Below are positions 40,426 to 48,481 of a DNA stretch of 64,000 nucleotides, one piece after another; position 1 is the first letter of the stretch, and the number at the start of each line of letters is the position of its first letter. The position numbers and the translations under genes are program-made. The notes under the pieces are model-generated. The model was not told the origin of the DNA, searched no databases, and worked only from the letters and a program-made list of their open reading frames with translations. Location of the stretch: the NCBI RefSeq assembly GCF_009695745.1, contig NZ_VUNH01000006.1, positions 1 to 64,000 on the forward strand, in the 5' to 3' direction. This DNA is from Pyramidobacter porci. Lineage in GTDB: Bacteria > Synergistota > Synergistia > Synergistales > Dethiosulfovibrionaceae.

Positions 40426-40702
40426 CCCAACTTAGTCCTTCGGGACTAAGTTGGGGCCCACTGTAAGAACCTGATTTTCTCCCGACGGTTGAAAATCAGG
40501 TCTTTTTTATATTGATGGATACCATTGGAATAAAGTCGTTTTCTGTGTCCCAGAGCTCCCAGAGATCATAGATACAGTAAGAGTGAGGCATTGGGATTCA
40601 ATCAATAAATACAAAAAATCAAAATACAACTCACAACCCCAGTTTTTTCCTACGGAAAAATACTGTGGCCCCTTACGCTGAAAGCAGATTTGCTTTCAGC
40701 GT
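40426..40702. repeat. Array of four hairpins
   Basis: CCCAACTTAGTCC/GGGACTAAGTTGGG (40426-40455), the repeat GATTTTC/GAAAATC with TTTTTT tail (40470-40507), CAGTTTTTTCC/GGAAAAATACTG (40640-40665) and ACGCTGAAAGC/GCTTTCAGCGT with a TGTTTTTA tail (40675-40710). Each is bounded by short C- and G-rich blocks (AACCC, GGNCCC). The second is the partner of 33194-33224. No gene lies in 40230-40851. Confidence 0.65.
40470..40500. repeat. Right flanking hairpin repeat of the defence cassette
   Basis: Matches 33194-33224 at 26 of 31 positions, in direct orientation. It also has a T-run on its right and can act as a terminator. Confidence 0.65.
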
Positions 40703-40851
40703 TGTTTTTATTGGATTGATGATGATGATTTCAGATTCTGTGTCCCGCGCCTCCCATCTCCAAATCCGTAAAGTCAAAAAATGGACTGGATCTTATTATT
40801 ATGATCAAAATATGATCGACCATATTTTCTTATAGAATCGGGAGGAATTTC

Positions 40852-42465
40852 ATGTCAGCAAGGAGAGCCAGGATAATCAGCAACACGGCAGTCATCTATG
40901 CGAGATATTCAAGTACCAATCAGCGAGAGGAATCCATTGAGGCACAGGTCAGAGCATGCCAGGAATACGCAAAGAGAAACGGACTTGTCATCGTCGATAT
41001 CTATGCGGATTCAGCCAAGACAGGAACCAATGCGGAGCGTGAAGAATTTCAGCGCATGATCGCCGACAGCGCTACAGGAAAGTTCGAGTTCGTCATCGTC
41101 CATAAACTCGACAGATTCAGCAGAGACCGATACGACAGCATAGCCTATAAGCGCAAGCTCAAACTCAACGGCGTAACACTGCGTTCCGTACTGGAAAACC
41201 TCGACGGATCGCCCGAGAGCCTGATACTCGAATCATTGCTTGAAGGCATGGCAGCCTATTACTCACAGAACCTTGCGAGAGAGGCATTGAAAGGAATGAA
41301 GGAAAACGGTTACCGCTGTATGCACAACGGGGGAATACCGCCGTATGGATATGACGTTGACAAAGAAACAAGAAAGTACGTCATCAACGAAGAGGAGGCG
41401 ATGGTAGTACGGTACATATTCAGCAGTTACGCCGACGGAGTGGGGTACAACCAGATCATCAGATATCTGAACGCCAACGGCTACCGCTCAAAACGGGGAA
41501 ATCCCTTCGGCAAGAACAGCATCCATGACCTGCTGAAAAACATCCGCTATACAGGAATCTATACATTCAATCTCAGAAAGGAGAAAGATGCAGTCGGAAA
41601 CAGAAACCACAGACCAAAATCCGAAGAAGAGCGCATCATGATCGAAGGAGGAATGCCGGCGATAATAGACAAAGATACCTTTGACAGAGTCCAAATGCAG
41701 ATACGCAGGAACAAACGACTCGCTGCCTGTGAAAAAGCCCATGAACCTTACCTGTTGTCTGGACTGATATACTGCGGTGAATGCAAAGGGACAATGTGGG
41801 GCAGCAGGATCAAAGACCGTCACGGCAACATCACACGTTTCTATGTATGTAGTACCAGAGACTACAAGAAACACTGCGACAATAGAAGCATAAGGAAGGA
41901 AGTGATCGAAGGATTCGTCCTGGCGCAGCTGGAGCGTGATATATTCAGTCATCAGGGAATAGAAAAATTACGCGTCAGCCTTATCCTGTACAGACAGAGA
42001 AGACAGGCAACAATCGTCGAAGAGAAAGAAAGACTGATATCGGAAGGAGAAGAGATCAAGCATAAGATCCAGAAGATCGTCGAACTCGTCTCGCAGAGCG
42101 GAATAACAATCGGAACAGTAAGCGATGAGATAAAGCTATTGGAAGAAAAACGCCGTCAAATCGCAGATCAGATCGATAAGCTCAATAAAGAGGCAAGATT
42201 GCTGATTCTATCGCAACGACAGCTCGAAGGCATGAAAGAACACGGGAAGGAAGTGAAGGAAAGGAAAAATCTCAAGAAACTGCGCCAGATAATATCGTAC
42301 TATGTCGAAAGCGTTGCAGTCTATCATGACAGGATCGAGATAACATACAAATTCGCCCTGCCTGATAAGCAAGCCGACGGAATCATACCTATGACAGTCG
42401 TAAGAGACCTTGCGCAAGTCAAAGAGGAGTTCAAAGCGCCTCGCAAGTCCAGGAAAGTAGTATGA
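40852..42465 (+). CDS. Large serine recombinase, copy B (probable integrase)
   Basis: A 537-aa recombinase. Catalytic domain: AVIYARYSSTNQREESIEAQ with Ser20, VIVHKLDRFSRDRYDS and LLEGMAAYYSQNLAREALKG. Recombinase domain: GGIPPYGYDVDKETRKYVI and LLKNIRYTGIYTFN. A zinc ribbon YCGECKGTMWG...CDNRSI and a coiled coil (about 375-470) follow. It lies 160 bp from attR, the usual place of the integrase, so it is the better candidate for integration than copy A. GGGAGG precedes ATG 40852. Confidence 0.93.
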   Translation: MSARRARIISNTAVIYARYSSTNQREESIEAQVRACQEYAKRNGLVIVDIYADSAKTGTNAEREEFQRMIADSATGKFEFVIVHKLDRFSRDRYDSIAYKRKLKLNGVTLRSVLENLDGSPESLILESLLEGMAAYYSQNLAREALKGMKENGYRCMHNGGIPPYGYDVDKETRKYVINEEEAMVVRYIFSSYADGVGYNQIIRYLNANGYRSKRGNPFGKNSIHDLLKNIRYTGIYTFNLRKEKDAVGNRNHRPKSEEERIMIEGGMPAIIDKDTFDRVQMQIRRNKRLAACEKAHEPYLLSGLIYCGECKGTMWGSRIKDRHGNITRFYVCSTRDYKKHCDNRSIRKEVIEGFVLAQLERDIFSHQGIEKLRVSLILYRQRRQATIVEEKERLISEGEEIKHKIQKIVELVSQSGITIGTVSDEIKLLEEKRRQIADQIDKLNKEARLLILSQRQLEGMKEHGKEVKERKNLKKLRQIISYYVESVAVYHDRIEITYKFALPDKQADGIIPMTVVRDLAQVKEEFKAPRKSRKVV

Positions 42466-42623
42466 TCGAAAATAGTTCCCGATGCTCCCTAGCGCATAGA
42501 TACAATTTTGACGAATCGATTAAACGTTGACGTGCGCAAAATAAACTCGTATCGAGCCTCCCTCGGCTCCCGCTAAAGATTCCCATCAAGCAGTTGCAGG
42601 CAAGGCTGCCCTGATCCGCCTGA

Positions 42624-42686
42624 GATACTAGACCGACAGATAACTATTTGGTCTAGGGAGCACATAGGGATGGGTTACCTCCACCA
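42624..42686. other. Right attachment site (attR) of the element
   Basis: GATACTAGACCGA (42624-42636), an inverted pair CTAGACC...GGTCTAG (42628-42656), then TTACCTCCACCA (42675-42686), the same 12 bp as the tRNA-Ala 3' end. The remaining DNA 42466-42623 shows no gene. Confidence 0.65.
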
Positions 42687-42695
42687 GACGAGTGT

Positions 42696-42728
42696 ACGGC
42701 GTCCGAAGCGATTCGGGCGCCGTTTTTT
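42696..42728 (+). terminator. Original tRNA-Ala terminator, displaced by the element
   Basis: ACGGCGTCCGAA pairs with TTCGGGCGCCGT around GCGA and is followed by six T, 10 bp after attR. Confidence 0.85.
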
Positions 42729-42825
42729 GTCGTTTCATTGCGGTCTTGAAATCGGGGCCGGCTGCCCCATAATGAAGTTCGAGCTGTTTTTCTTCATAAA
42801 ATCGGTGCTGAAAGGAGCGATATCG

Positions 42826-43059
42826 ATGCGACTTTTGCAGGAACCTGTGACGATCAAAAACGTGACGCTGAAAAACCGTCTGGTGATGCCGCCCATGGCG
42901 GCGGAAAAGGCCGACGGCGGCGCGGTGACGGCAGCGACGCTGGCCCGGTACGACGAGAAGACCCGCGGCGGGTTCATCGGCCGGGTCGAAACGGAGCACT
43001 GCTACGTCGCGGGAGAAAAAAGTAAAAATGCGGGAAGCTTTGCCTTGTTCAGGTATTGA
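42826..43059 (+). pseudogene. N-terminal fragment of an NADH:flavin oxidoreductase (old yellow enzyme family)
   Basis: ATG 42826 has an AAAGGAG site. It encodes MRLLQEPVTIKNVTLKNRLV, MPPMAAEKADGGAVTAATLARYDEK and GGFIGRVETEHCYV, the first 65 or so residues of an OYE-type flavoenzyme (normally 330-650 aa). The frame then gives a short unrelated tail and stops. The remainder of the gene is absent, so it is a truncated pseudogene at the edge of the element. Confidence 0.75.
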
Positions 43060-43083
43060 CTTTTTAGTGTCCGGGTGTAAAAA
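43056..43083 (+). promoter_or_regulatory. Promoter of the Phe/Tyr leader operon
   Basis: -35 TTGACT (43056-43061), 16-nt spacer, -10 TAAAAA (43078-43083), 55 bp before the leader peptide ATG. Confidence 0.5.
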
Positions 43084-43138
43084 TATTTTCGTCGCAATGC
43101 GCGGCGATAACCGAGAAAGAAAGGAGCGTTCCTACGCC

Positions 43139-43225
43139 ATGAAAAGAATGAGCTCGCAGCAGTTCTACTTTAGCTTCTATTACGGCGTCCATTGCGTGGG
43201 AATCTCCTTGAGGTCCGACGTTTAA
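43139..43225 (+). CDS. 28-aa Phe/Tyr-rich leader peptide
   Basis: ATG 43139 follows AAAGGAG. The peptide MKRMSSQQFYFSFYYGVHC continues VGISLRSDV; six of the seven residues FYFSFYY are Phe or Tyr. A strong terminator begins 24 nt after its stop and a permease-amidohydrolase operon follows. This is the layout of an aromatic amino acid attenuator: ribosome stalling at UUC/UAC/UAU codons when charged tRNA-Phe or tRNA-Tyr is scarce would prevent termination. A convincing antiterminator pairing was not found by eye. Confidence 0.6.
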   Translation: MKRMSSQQFYFSFYYGVHCVGISLRSDV

Positions 43226-43248
43226 CGCGTCGTGGCGCAAAGATCAAG

Positions 43249-43281
43249 GACCGGTCCCCATGCGGGGGCCGGTCTTTTTTT
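43249..43281 (+). terminator. Attenuator terminator in the leader
   Basis: GACCGGTCCCC and GGGGGCCGGTC pair around ATGC and are followed by seven T. It lies between the leader peptide and the permease gene. Confidence 0.85.
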
Positions 43282-43383
43282 ATTCTCCCGTTTTTACCGA
43301 GACGTCTTTTCCGGAGAGGCGTCTTACGTAAAAAGAGCGCTTGAAAAATTTTTCGTTGCCAATTTCCGAAAGGTGGGGTATTT

Positions 43384-44550
43384 ATGGATCAGTTAAGCGC
43401 GTTGACGATCATCGCTCTCGTTTACGCCGCGGCGAACCTTCTGGCGATGAAGACCCGTGCCCGCGTGAGCATGATGTTCATCTGCTCGGTGATTTTCCTG
43501 GCTTTGTTCTGGAGCGGGGTGCCGACGACTCTTTTCGAGGACAGCAAGATGGTGCCGCTGGCCACGTCGTTCATCGCCCTGCTGATGGTGCAGATGGGCA
43601 GCATGATGGATGCCCGCAAACTGCGCGAGGAGTGGAGGACGGTGGCGGTGTCGTTCCTCGGCATGTGCGCCGGCGCCGGCGCGATCCTGCTGATCGCGTC
43701 GCCCTTCATCAGCTGGAACTACGCCGTGGCGGCGACCGGCCCGGTATCGGGCGGCGTCGTGGCCGGGCTGATCATGACCGAGGCGGCCGACGCCAAAGGG
43801 CTGACGGCGATCGGCGTGTTCGTGACGATGCTGCTGACGGTGCAGGGTTTCTTCGGCATTCCTATCGCTTCCAACTGTCTGCTGCACGAGGGCAGAAAGC
43901 TCAAAGCCCGTTTCGCCGCCGGCGAGCGCGCGCTGACGGCGGGGCAGACCGGCACGTCCAAGTGGGAGAAAGTGATCCCGCCGATGCCTCAGCGCTGGCA
44001 GACCAGCTACGTTTACATCGCCAAGGCTTTCGCCGTCGCCTGGCTCAGCTTCAAGGCCGCGTCTCTGCTGGGCAACGCCGTGCATCCCTTTGTGATGGCG
44101 CTGCTTTTCGGCATCGTCTTTCACGAGCTGGGCTTCATCGAGACGAACATCATGACGCTGGGCAACGCGAACGGCATGGTCATGTTCGCGATCATGATCC
44201 CCATTTACATCAGGCTGGCCAAGGCCACGCCGCGCATGATCCTCGATCTGCTCGGGCCGCTGTTCATCGTTTTCGGCGCCACGGTCGCCGGCATCTTTAT
44301 CGCTTCCATCTTTTTGAGTAAAATATTCAAGTACAGCTGGTGCCTTTCCGCGGCGCTGAGCGCCACGTGCATGATCGGCTTTCCCGGCACGCTGATCATC
44401 TCCGAGGAAGTCGCCGCTCAACTGAGCGGCAGCGACGAAGAGCGGGAGTTCGTGCTCTCGCACGTGCTTCCCAAGATGCTCATCGCCGGGTTCACTACGG
44501 TCACGATCGCCTCCGTGTTCCTAGCGGCGTTCCTCGTCAAGTTTTTCTAG
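43384..44550 (+). CDS. Multi-pass membrane permease, unassigned family
   Basis: A 388-aa protein with about 10-11 predicted helices. Two similar halves seem likely, around TGPVSGGVVAGLIMTEAADAKG and ATCMIGFPGTLIISEEVA, which resemble the paired re-entrant loops of secondary carriers. No family was recognised with confidence. It is followed after 71 bp by an M20 amidohydrolase with no terminator between. The Phe/Tyr leader and the amidohydrolase suggest uptake of an acylated or peptide-bound aromatic amino acid; this is inference. Confidence 0.7.
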   Translation: MDQLSALTIIALVYAAANLLAMKTRARVSMMFICSVIFLALFWSGVPTTLFEDSKMVPLATSFIALLMVQMGSMMDARKLREEWRTVAVSFLGMCAGAGAILLIASPFISWNYAVAATGPVSGGVVAGLIMTEAADAKGLTAIGVFVTMLLTVQGFFGIPIASNCLLHEGRKLKARFAAGERALTAGQTGTSKWEKVIPPMPQRWQTSYVYIAKAFAVAWLSFKAASLLGNAVHPFVMALLFGIVFHELGFIETNIMTLGNANGMVMFAIMIPIYIRLAKATPRMILDLLGPLFIVFGATVAGIFIASIFLSKIFKYSWCLSAALSATCMIGFPGTLIISEEVAAQLSGSDEEREFVLSHVLPKMLIAGFTTVTIASVFLAAFLVKFF

Positions 44551-44621
44551 TTTTTTGCGGCTGAAAGCGGCTCCGCGGCGCGGGGCCGATAATTCAAACG
44601 ATTCGAAAGGGGTCTTTTCAC

Positions 44622-45803
44622 ATGGCAGACAGGCAGGACAGCGTCGCACGCGCTTCCGAAGCGGCCGTGGCCTTGCGCCGCGAGCTTCACCGTCACCCGG
44701 AACTTTCCTGGCGCGAGGTGGAGACGACGAAAAAAATCGCCGCCCGAATGGCGGAACTCGGTGTTTCCGTGGTCAAAAAAGGATTCAAGGGCACTCAGTG
44801 CGGCCTCGTCGCCGAGATCAAGGGGGCCAAGCCCGGCCCGACGCTGATGATCCGCGCCGACATCGACGCGCTGCCCGTCGCCGAGGATCCGTCCCACGAC
44901 GTCGCCTCCGAATGCGCGGGCGTCATGCACGCCTGCGGGCACGACGCCCACGCGGCCATCCTCGCCGGCGTCGTTCAGGTGGTGCAGGAGCACCGGGACG
45001 AACTGTGCGGCGCGGTGAGGTTCCTGTTTCAGCCCGCCGAGGAAGCCGGCCCCGGCTCCGGCGCGCCGGCGGTGATCGCCGACGGCGCGCTCGAAGGCGT
45101 CGACGCGATCATCGGCGAGCACGTGCAGAGTCAGATGCCGGCCGGCAAAATCGGCTGGAAGAAGGGGCCGATGATGGCCTCCGCCGACATCTGGGACATC
45201 GTCATCCACGGCAAGGGCGGTCACGGCGCCAGCCCCCACCGCGCCGTCAATCCGATGCTCTGCGCCGCGGCCCTGGTGCCGGCGCTGACGGCCATCGCGC
45301 CGCAGGAAGTGAGCGCCCTCGAACCGGTCGTGGTCGGCATCGGCGCCATCAAAGCGGGCGAGGCCCGCAACGTCATTCCCGATACCTGCACGATGTGCGG
45401 CACCGTGCGCTGCTCCGACATGGAAACGCGCGAAGCCATGCCCGAACGCTTCCGCCGCATCGTCGACGGCATCGCCGCGGCGTGGAACTGCACGGCCGAG
45501 CTGAAGTACGAGAAAGTCTACCCGGTCACCGTCAACAATCCCGACGTCACCGACTGGATCCTGGACGTGGCGAAAGCTGAAGGGCTTGAGGATCGCCTTG
45601 TGGAACGCGAGTTTGCCATGGGATCCGAGGATTTCAGCTACTACGGCGAAAAAATCCCGGCCGCGTACTTCAACCTCGGCATGGGCACCGACGCGCCGCA
45701 TCACAGCGCCGAGTTCCGCGTCGACGACGCCGTCGTGCCGCTGGGCGTGAAGCTGCTGTCGGCGCTGGCGCTTGATTACGGCAAAAGCCGCGGGAAGAAA
45801 TAG
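44622..45803 (+). CDS. M20D amidohydrolase (N-acyl-amino acid/hippurate hydrolase-like)
   Basis: A 393-aa zinc or manganese hydrolase of the M20D group. Blocks are LRRELHRHPELSWREVET, the metal site GVMHACGHDAHAAIL near 105, FLFQPAEEAGPG near 140, the dimerisation domain GKGGHGASPHRAVNP and the C-terminal EFAMGSEDFSYYGEKIP and GTDAPHHSAEF. It removes acyl groups from N-acyl-amino acids (for example benzoyl-glycine or acyl-aromatic amino acids). Second gene of the leader-controlled operon. Confidence 0.9.
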   Translation: MADRQDSVARASEAAVALRRELHRHPELSWREVETTKKIAARMAELGVSVVKKGFKGTQCGLVAEIKGAKPGPTLMIRADIDALPVAEDPSHDVASECAGVMHACGHDAHAAILAGVVQVVQEHRDELCGAVRFLFQPAEEAGPGSGAPAVIADGALEGVDAIIGEHVQSQMPAGKIGWKKGPMMASADIWDIVIHGKGGHGASPHRAVNPMLCAAALVPALTAIAPQEVSALEPVVVGIGAIKAGEARNVIPDTCTMCGTVRCSDMETREAMPERFRRIVDGIAAAWNCTAELKYEKVYPVTVNNPDVTDWILDVAKAEGLEDRLVEREFAMGSEDFSYYGEKIPAAYFNLGMGTDAPHHSAEFRVDDAVVPLGVKLLSALALDYGKSRGKK

Positions 45804-45834
45804 AAGTTTTGCGCCTTTTGCCGCCGCGGCGCGC

Positions 45835-45863
45835 TTGTCAAATCGGCCGCGGCCTGCTAGACT
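45835..45863 (+). promoter_or_regulatory. Promoter of thiC
   Basis: -35 TTGTCA (45835-45840), 17-nt spacer, -10 TAGACT (45858-45863), just upstream of the TPP aptamer. Confidence 0.6.
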
Positions 45864-45887
45864 GTTCCTGCATCAAACGAAAAGCGA

Positions 45888-45976
45888 ACCGGGGAGCTTG
45901 CGTCACGCAGGCTGAGAGGGAACTGGCGTTCCGACCCGTGAACCTGTTGGGATAATGCCCGCGGAGGAAGACGCAG
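45888..45976 (+). promoter_or_regulatory. TPP (thiamin pyrophosphate) riboswitch
   Basis: The conserved aptamer elements are present in order: GGGGAGC, the pyrimidine-sensing CTGAGAGGG, GACCCGTGAACCTG, and GGGATAATGCC followed by GCGGAGGAAG. A terminator follows, so binding of TPP should switch off thiC transcription. Confidence 0.96.
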
Positions 45977-45984
45977 AAAAATGT

Positions 45985-46023
45985 ATGGAGCGGGCTCCGC
46001 ACGGGGAGTCCGCTCCATTTTTT
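45985..46023 (+). terminator. Riboswitch terminator upstream of thiC
   Basis: ATGGAGCGGGCTCC pairs with GGGGAGTCCGCTCCAT around GCAC, followed by six T; the expression platform of the TPP riboswitch. Confidence 0.9.
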
Positions 46024-46095
46024 GTGCTGGAGGAAAACGCCGGTTCCACAGGAATTTTCGCTATCCACAGCGAAAGCAGGAAGGGAGTCCGCCAC

Positions 46096-47409
46096 ATGGA
46101 ACGAAACTACCACACGCAGATGGAAGCGGCGCGACGCGGCGTCGTCACGCCGGAAATGGAGATCGTCGCGAAGAAAGAACGCTGCGGCGTCGAGGAACTG
46201 ATGGGCTGGATGGCCGAGGGCACAGCCGTGATCCCCGCCAACCACGGGCATCGGGGCCTCGATCCCAACGGCATCGGCAGCATGCTCAAGACCAAGATCA
46301 ACGTCAATCTCGGCGTCAGCCGCGACTGCACGGACTACGACGTGGAAATGCAAAAGGTGATGAGCGCCGTCGCTCTGGGCGCGGAGGCGATCATGGACCT
46401 GTCCAGCCACGGCGACACGCGGCCTTTCCGCCGCAAGCTGTGCGGCGAGTGCCCCGCCATGATCGGCACCGTGCCCGTGTACGACGCGGTCATCCATTAC
46501 CGGCGCGACCTTTCCACGCTCAGCGCTCAGGATTTCGTCGACGTGGTGCGCCTGCACGCGGAAGACGGCGTTGATTTCGTCACGCTCCACTGCGGCATCA
46601 CGCGCAAGACCATCGAGCAGATCAGAAGCTGCGGACGGGCGATGAACATCGTCAGCCGCGGCGGCAGCCTTGTCTTCGCCTGGATGTGCATGACCGGCGA
46701 GGAAAACCCGTTTTATTCCCATTTCGACGAGATCCTCGACATCTGCCGCGAGCACGACGTCACCATCAGCCTCGGCGACGCCTGCCGCCCCGGCTGTCTT
46801 GCCGACGCCACCGACGTCTGTCAGATCGAGGAGCTCGTCCGCCTCGGCGAATTGACCCGCCGCGCCTGGGACAAGGACGTTCAGGTCATGGTCGAAGGCC
46901 CGGGGCACGTGCCGCTGGACCAGATCGCCGCCAACATGAAAGTGCAGCAGACTATCTGCCGGGGCGCGCCGTTCTACGTGCTCGGCCCCCTCGTTACCGA
47001 CATCGCTCCCGGCTACGACCACATCACCGCCGCCATCGGCGGCGCGGTGGCGGCGGCCAACGGCGCGGCCTTCCTGTGCTACGTCACGCCCGCCGAACAT
47101 CTGGCCCTGCCCAACGTGGACGACGTCAAACAGGGCATCATCGCCAGCCGCATCGCCGCCCACGCCGCCGACATCGCCAAGGGCATTCCCGGCGCGCGCG
47201 AGCAGGACGACCGCATGGCCGCGGCGCGCCGCAAACTGGACTGGGACGCGCAGTGGCTGGAAGCCGTCGATCCGGAAACCGCCAAAGCCATCCGCGCAAG
47301 CCGCGCGCCCGAGGACGACCACAGCGAAACCTGCAGCATGTGCGGCAAATTCTGCGCCGTGCGCAGCATGAACAAGGCTCTGGCCGGCGAGTACATCGAC
47401 ATTTTGTAA
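46096..47409 (+). CDS. thiC: Phosphomethylpyrimidine synthase ThiC
   Basis: A 437-aa radical SAM enzyme that turns AIR into HMP phosphate for thiamin. It has PANHGHRGLDPNGIG, MDLSSHGDTRPFR, the VEGPGHVPLDQI block, GPLVTDIAPGYDHI and the C-terminal CX2CX4C cluster SMCGKFCAVR. ATG 46096 follows AAGGGAG; the longer frame would run through the riboswitch terminator. The N-terminal extension seen in proteobacterial ThiC is absent. No other thi genes are in the window. Confidence 0.96.
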   Translation: MERNYHTQMEAARRGVVTPEMEIVAKKERCGVEELMGWMAEGTAVIPANHGHRGLDPNGIGSMLKTKINVNLGVSRDCTDYDVEMQKVMSAVALGAEAIMDLSSHGDTRPFRRKLCGECPAMIGTVPVYDAVIHYRRDLSTLSAQDFVDVVRLHAEDGVDFVTLHCGITRKTIEQIRSCGRAMNIVSRGGSLVFAWMCMTGEENPFYSHFDEILDICREHDVTISLGDACRPGCLADATDVCQIEELVRLGELTRRAWDKDVQVMVEGPGHVPLDQIAANMKVQQTICRGAPFYVLGPLVTDIAPGYDHITAAIGGAVAAANGAAFLCYVTPAEHLALPNVDDVKQGIIASRIAAHAADIAKGIPGAREQDDRMAAARRKLDWDAQWLEAVDPETAKAIRASRAPEDDHSETCSMCGKFCAVRSMNKALAGEYIDIL

Positions 47410-47411
47410 AA

Positions 47412-47455
47412 ACGAGCCGCCGCGGGGACGCAAAAGGATCCTCCGCGGCGGTTCG
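47412..47455 (+). terminator. Terminator of thiC
   Basis: ACGAGCCGCCGCGG pairs with CCGCGGCGGTTCGT (one bulge/wobble) directly after the stop; only a short T tract follows. Confidence 0.65.
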
Positions 47456-47530
47456 TCTGTTGCCGAAAGACGGCGACTCATTTTCGGTCGATAGTTTGCA
47501 AAGAAGCGTCATTCGTCATTTCAAGCCAAA

Positions 47531-47546
47531 TGTTCCACGTGGAACA
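47531..47546. other. parS-like ParB-binding palindrome, copy 3
   Basis: Perfect TGTTCCACGTGGAACA, 75 bp after the thiC hairpin. Unlike the other copies it has no hairpin directly to its right. Confidence 0.7.
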
Positions 47547-47559
47547 CTCGGGAACATCC

Positions 47560-47790
47560 GATTCAAATCGTTTCGCGAACGAGCGCGACGAAAACGGTCT
47601 GACCGTGTTGATGAGTGCCGTCCAATTCAATCCGCATATTTGCGTCATCAACGCCCTGATTAAAAACGGCGCCAGAGTGAACGGTCACGACCGTCACGGC
47701 GCTGATGCACGCGGCCGGGAGCAGCGAATATCCCGCGCCCTTTTCAACGAAAGCGAGAATGAACGCCGGTGCTCTGGGCGCGCCGGAAAA
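47560..47790 (+). pseudogene. Ankyrin-repeat protein remnant, frameshifted
   Basis: One frame reads NERDENGLTVLMSAVQFNPH and VINALIKNGARVNGHDRHG, which is a single ankyrin repeat. At about 47700 the sense shifts to a second frame reading ALMHAAGSSEY, the start of the next repeat. Neither part has a ribosome site or proper start. It is a decayed fragment of a longer ankyrin gene. Confidence 0.6.
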
Positions 47791-47796
47791 CGAAAA

Positions 47797-47833
47797 AACG
47801 GAACCTGCTTTTTCAGGCTCCGTTTTTTGTGGC
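47797..47833. terminator. Bidirectional terminator after the cytidylate kinase-like gene
   Basis: AACGGAACCTG pairs with CAGGCTCCGTT (one mismatch), with T or A runs on both sides. It lies just beyond the minus-strand stop at 47867. Confidence 0.85.
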
Positions 47834-47866
47834 TCCTTGACAATGGGCGTCGCGATCGAGTCACCT

Positions 47867-48481
47867 TTAGCCGAACTTCCGTGCGGTCTCGACGATCAGG
47901 GCCGCGGCGGCTTCGCAGCCGAAGGCGCTGCTGTTGAGCGTAAGGTGGTAACGGTGGATATGGCCCCACTTGCTGCCGGCGTAATACTGGTAGTGTTTGG
48001 AACGGATCTTGTCGTTGCGCTGCACGGTTTTCTCGGCGCCCTCCGCGGGCAGGCCGTATTCGCCGACGGCGCGGGCGACGCGGTCGGCCAGCGGCGCGTG
48101 GATGAACACGTTCAGGCAGTCGGTGCGGTCGCGCAGAATGTAATCGGCGCAGCGCCCGACGATGACGCAGGGGCCTTTCTCGGCCAGCTCGCGGATGATC
48201 TTGCTCTGCAGGATAAAGAGATTGTCCGAAGCGGGCAGCCCGTCGTTGATGAACATCGAATTAGCGTAATAGCCGTTAGCGGCCAGGTTGAACAGATAAT
48301 TGGGCGTGACCTGCTCTTCGGTGTTTCTGATGTAATCGATGGCAAAACCACTCTTCTTGGCGGCGAGGTCGATCAGGACCTTGTCGTAGAATCCGTATCC
48401 CAGCATTTTGGCAGCTTGTTCGCCGATGCTGCGTCCGCCGCTGCCGTACTCGCGACCAATGGTGATGATGCGTGCTGTCAT
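47867..48481 (-). CDS. Cytidylate kinase-like family protein
   Basis: A 204-aa P-loop kinase-like protein (PF13189). It starts MTARIITIGREYGSGGRSIG (modified Walker A) and continues KMLGYGFYDKVLIDLAA, GPCVIVGRCADYIL and LNVFIHAPLADRVAR. Members resemble Cmk but are found beside it and their substrate is uncertain. ATG 48481 follows AGGAGGG; the in-frame extension upstream lacks family character. Monocistronic. Confidence 0.85.
   Translation of the reverse strand: MTARIITIGREYGSGGRSIGEQAAKMLGYGFYDKVLIDLAAKKSGFAIDYIRNTEEQVTPNYLFNLAANGYYANSMFINDGLPASDNLFILQSKIIRELAEKGPCVIVGRCADYILRDRTDCLNVFIHAPLADRVARAVGEYGLPAEGAEKTVQRNDKIRSKHYQYYAGSKWGHIHRYHLTLNSSAFGCEAAAALIVETARKFG

Larger units (their letters stand above)
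25418..42686. mobile_element. 17.3-kb integrative element in tRNA-Ala
   Basis: The segment between the two TTACCTCCACCA copies carries a P4-type primase/helicase, two large serine recombinases, small hypothetical genes, a long structured noncoding region and a restriction/defence cassette. Base composition is lower in GC than both flanks. The terminator that would originally have served tRNA-Ala now lies just right of attR (42696-42728), while the tRNA has acquired another terminator inside the element. No conjugation or capsid genes were seen, so it looks like a small mobilisable or satellite-like integrative element. Confidence 0.8.
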
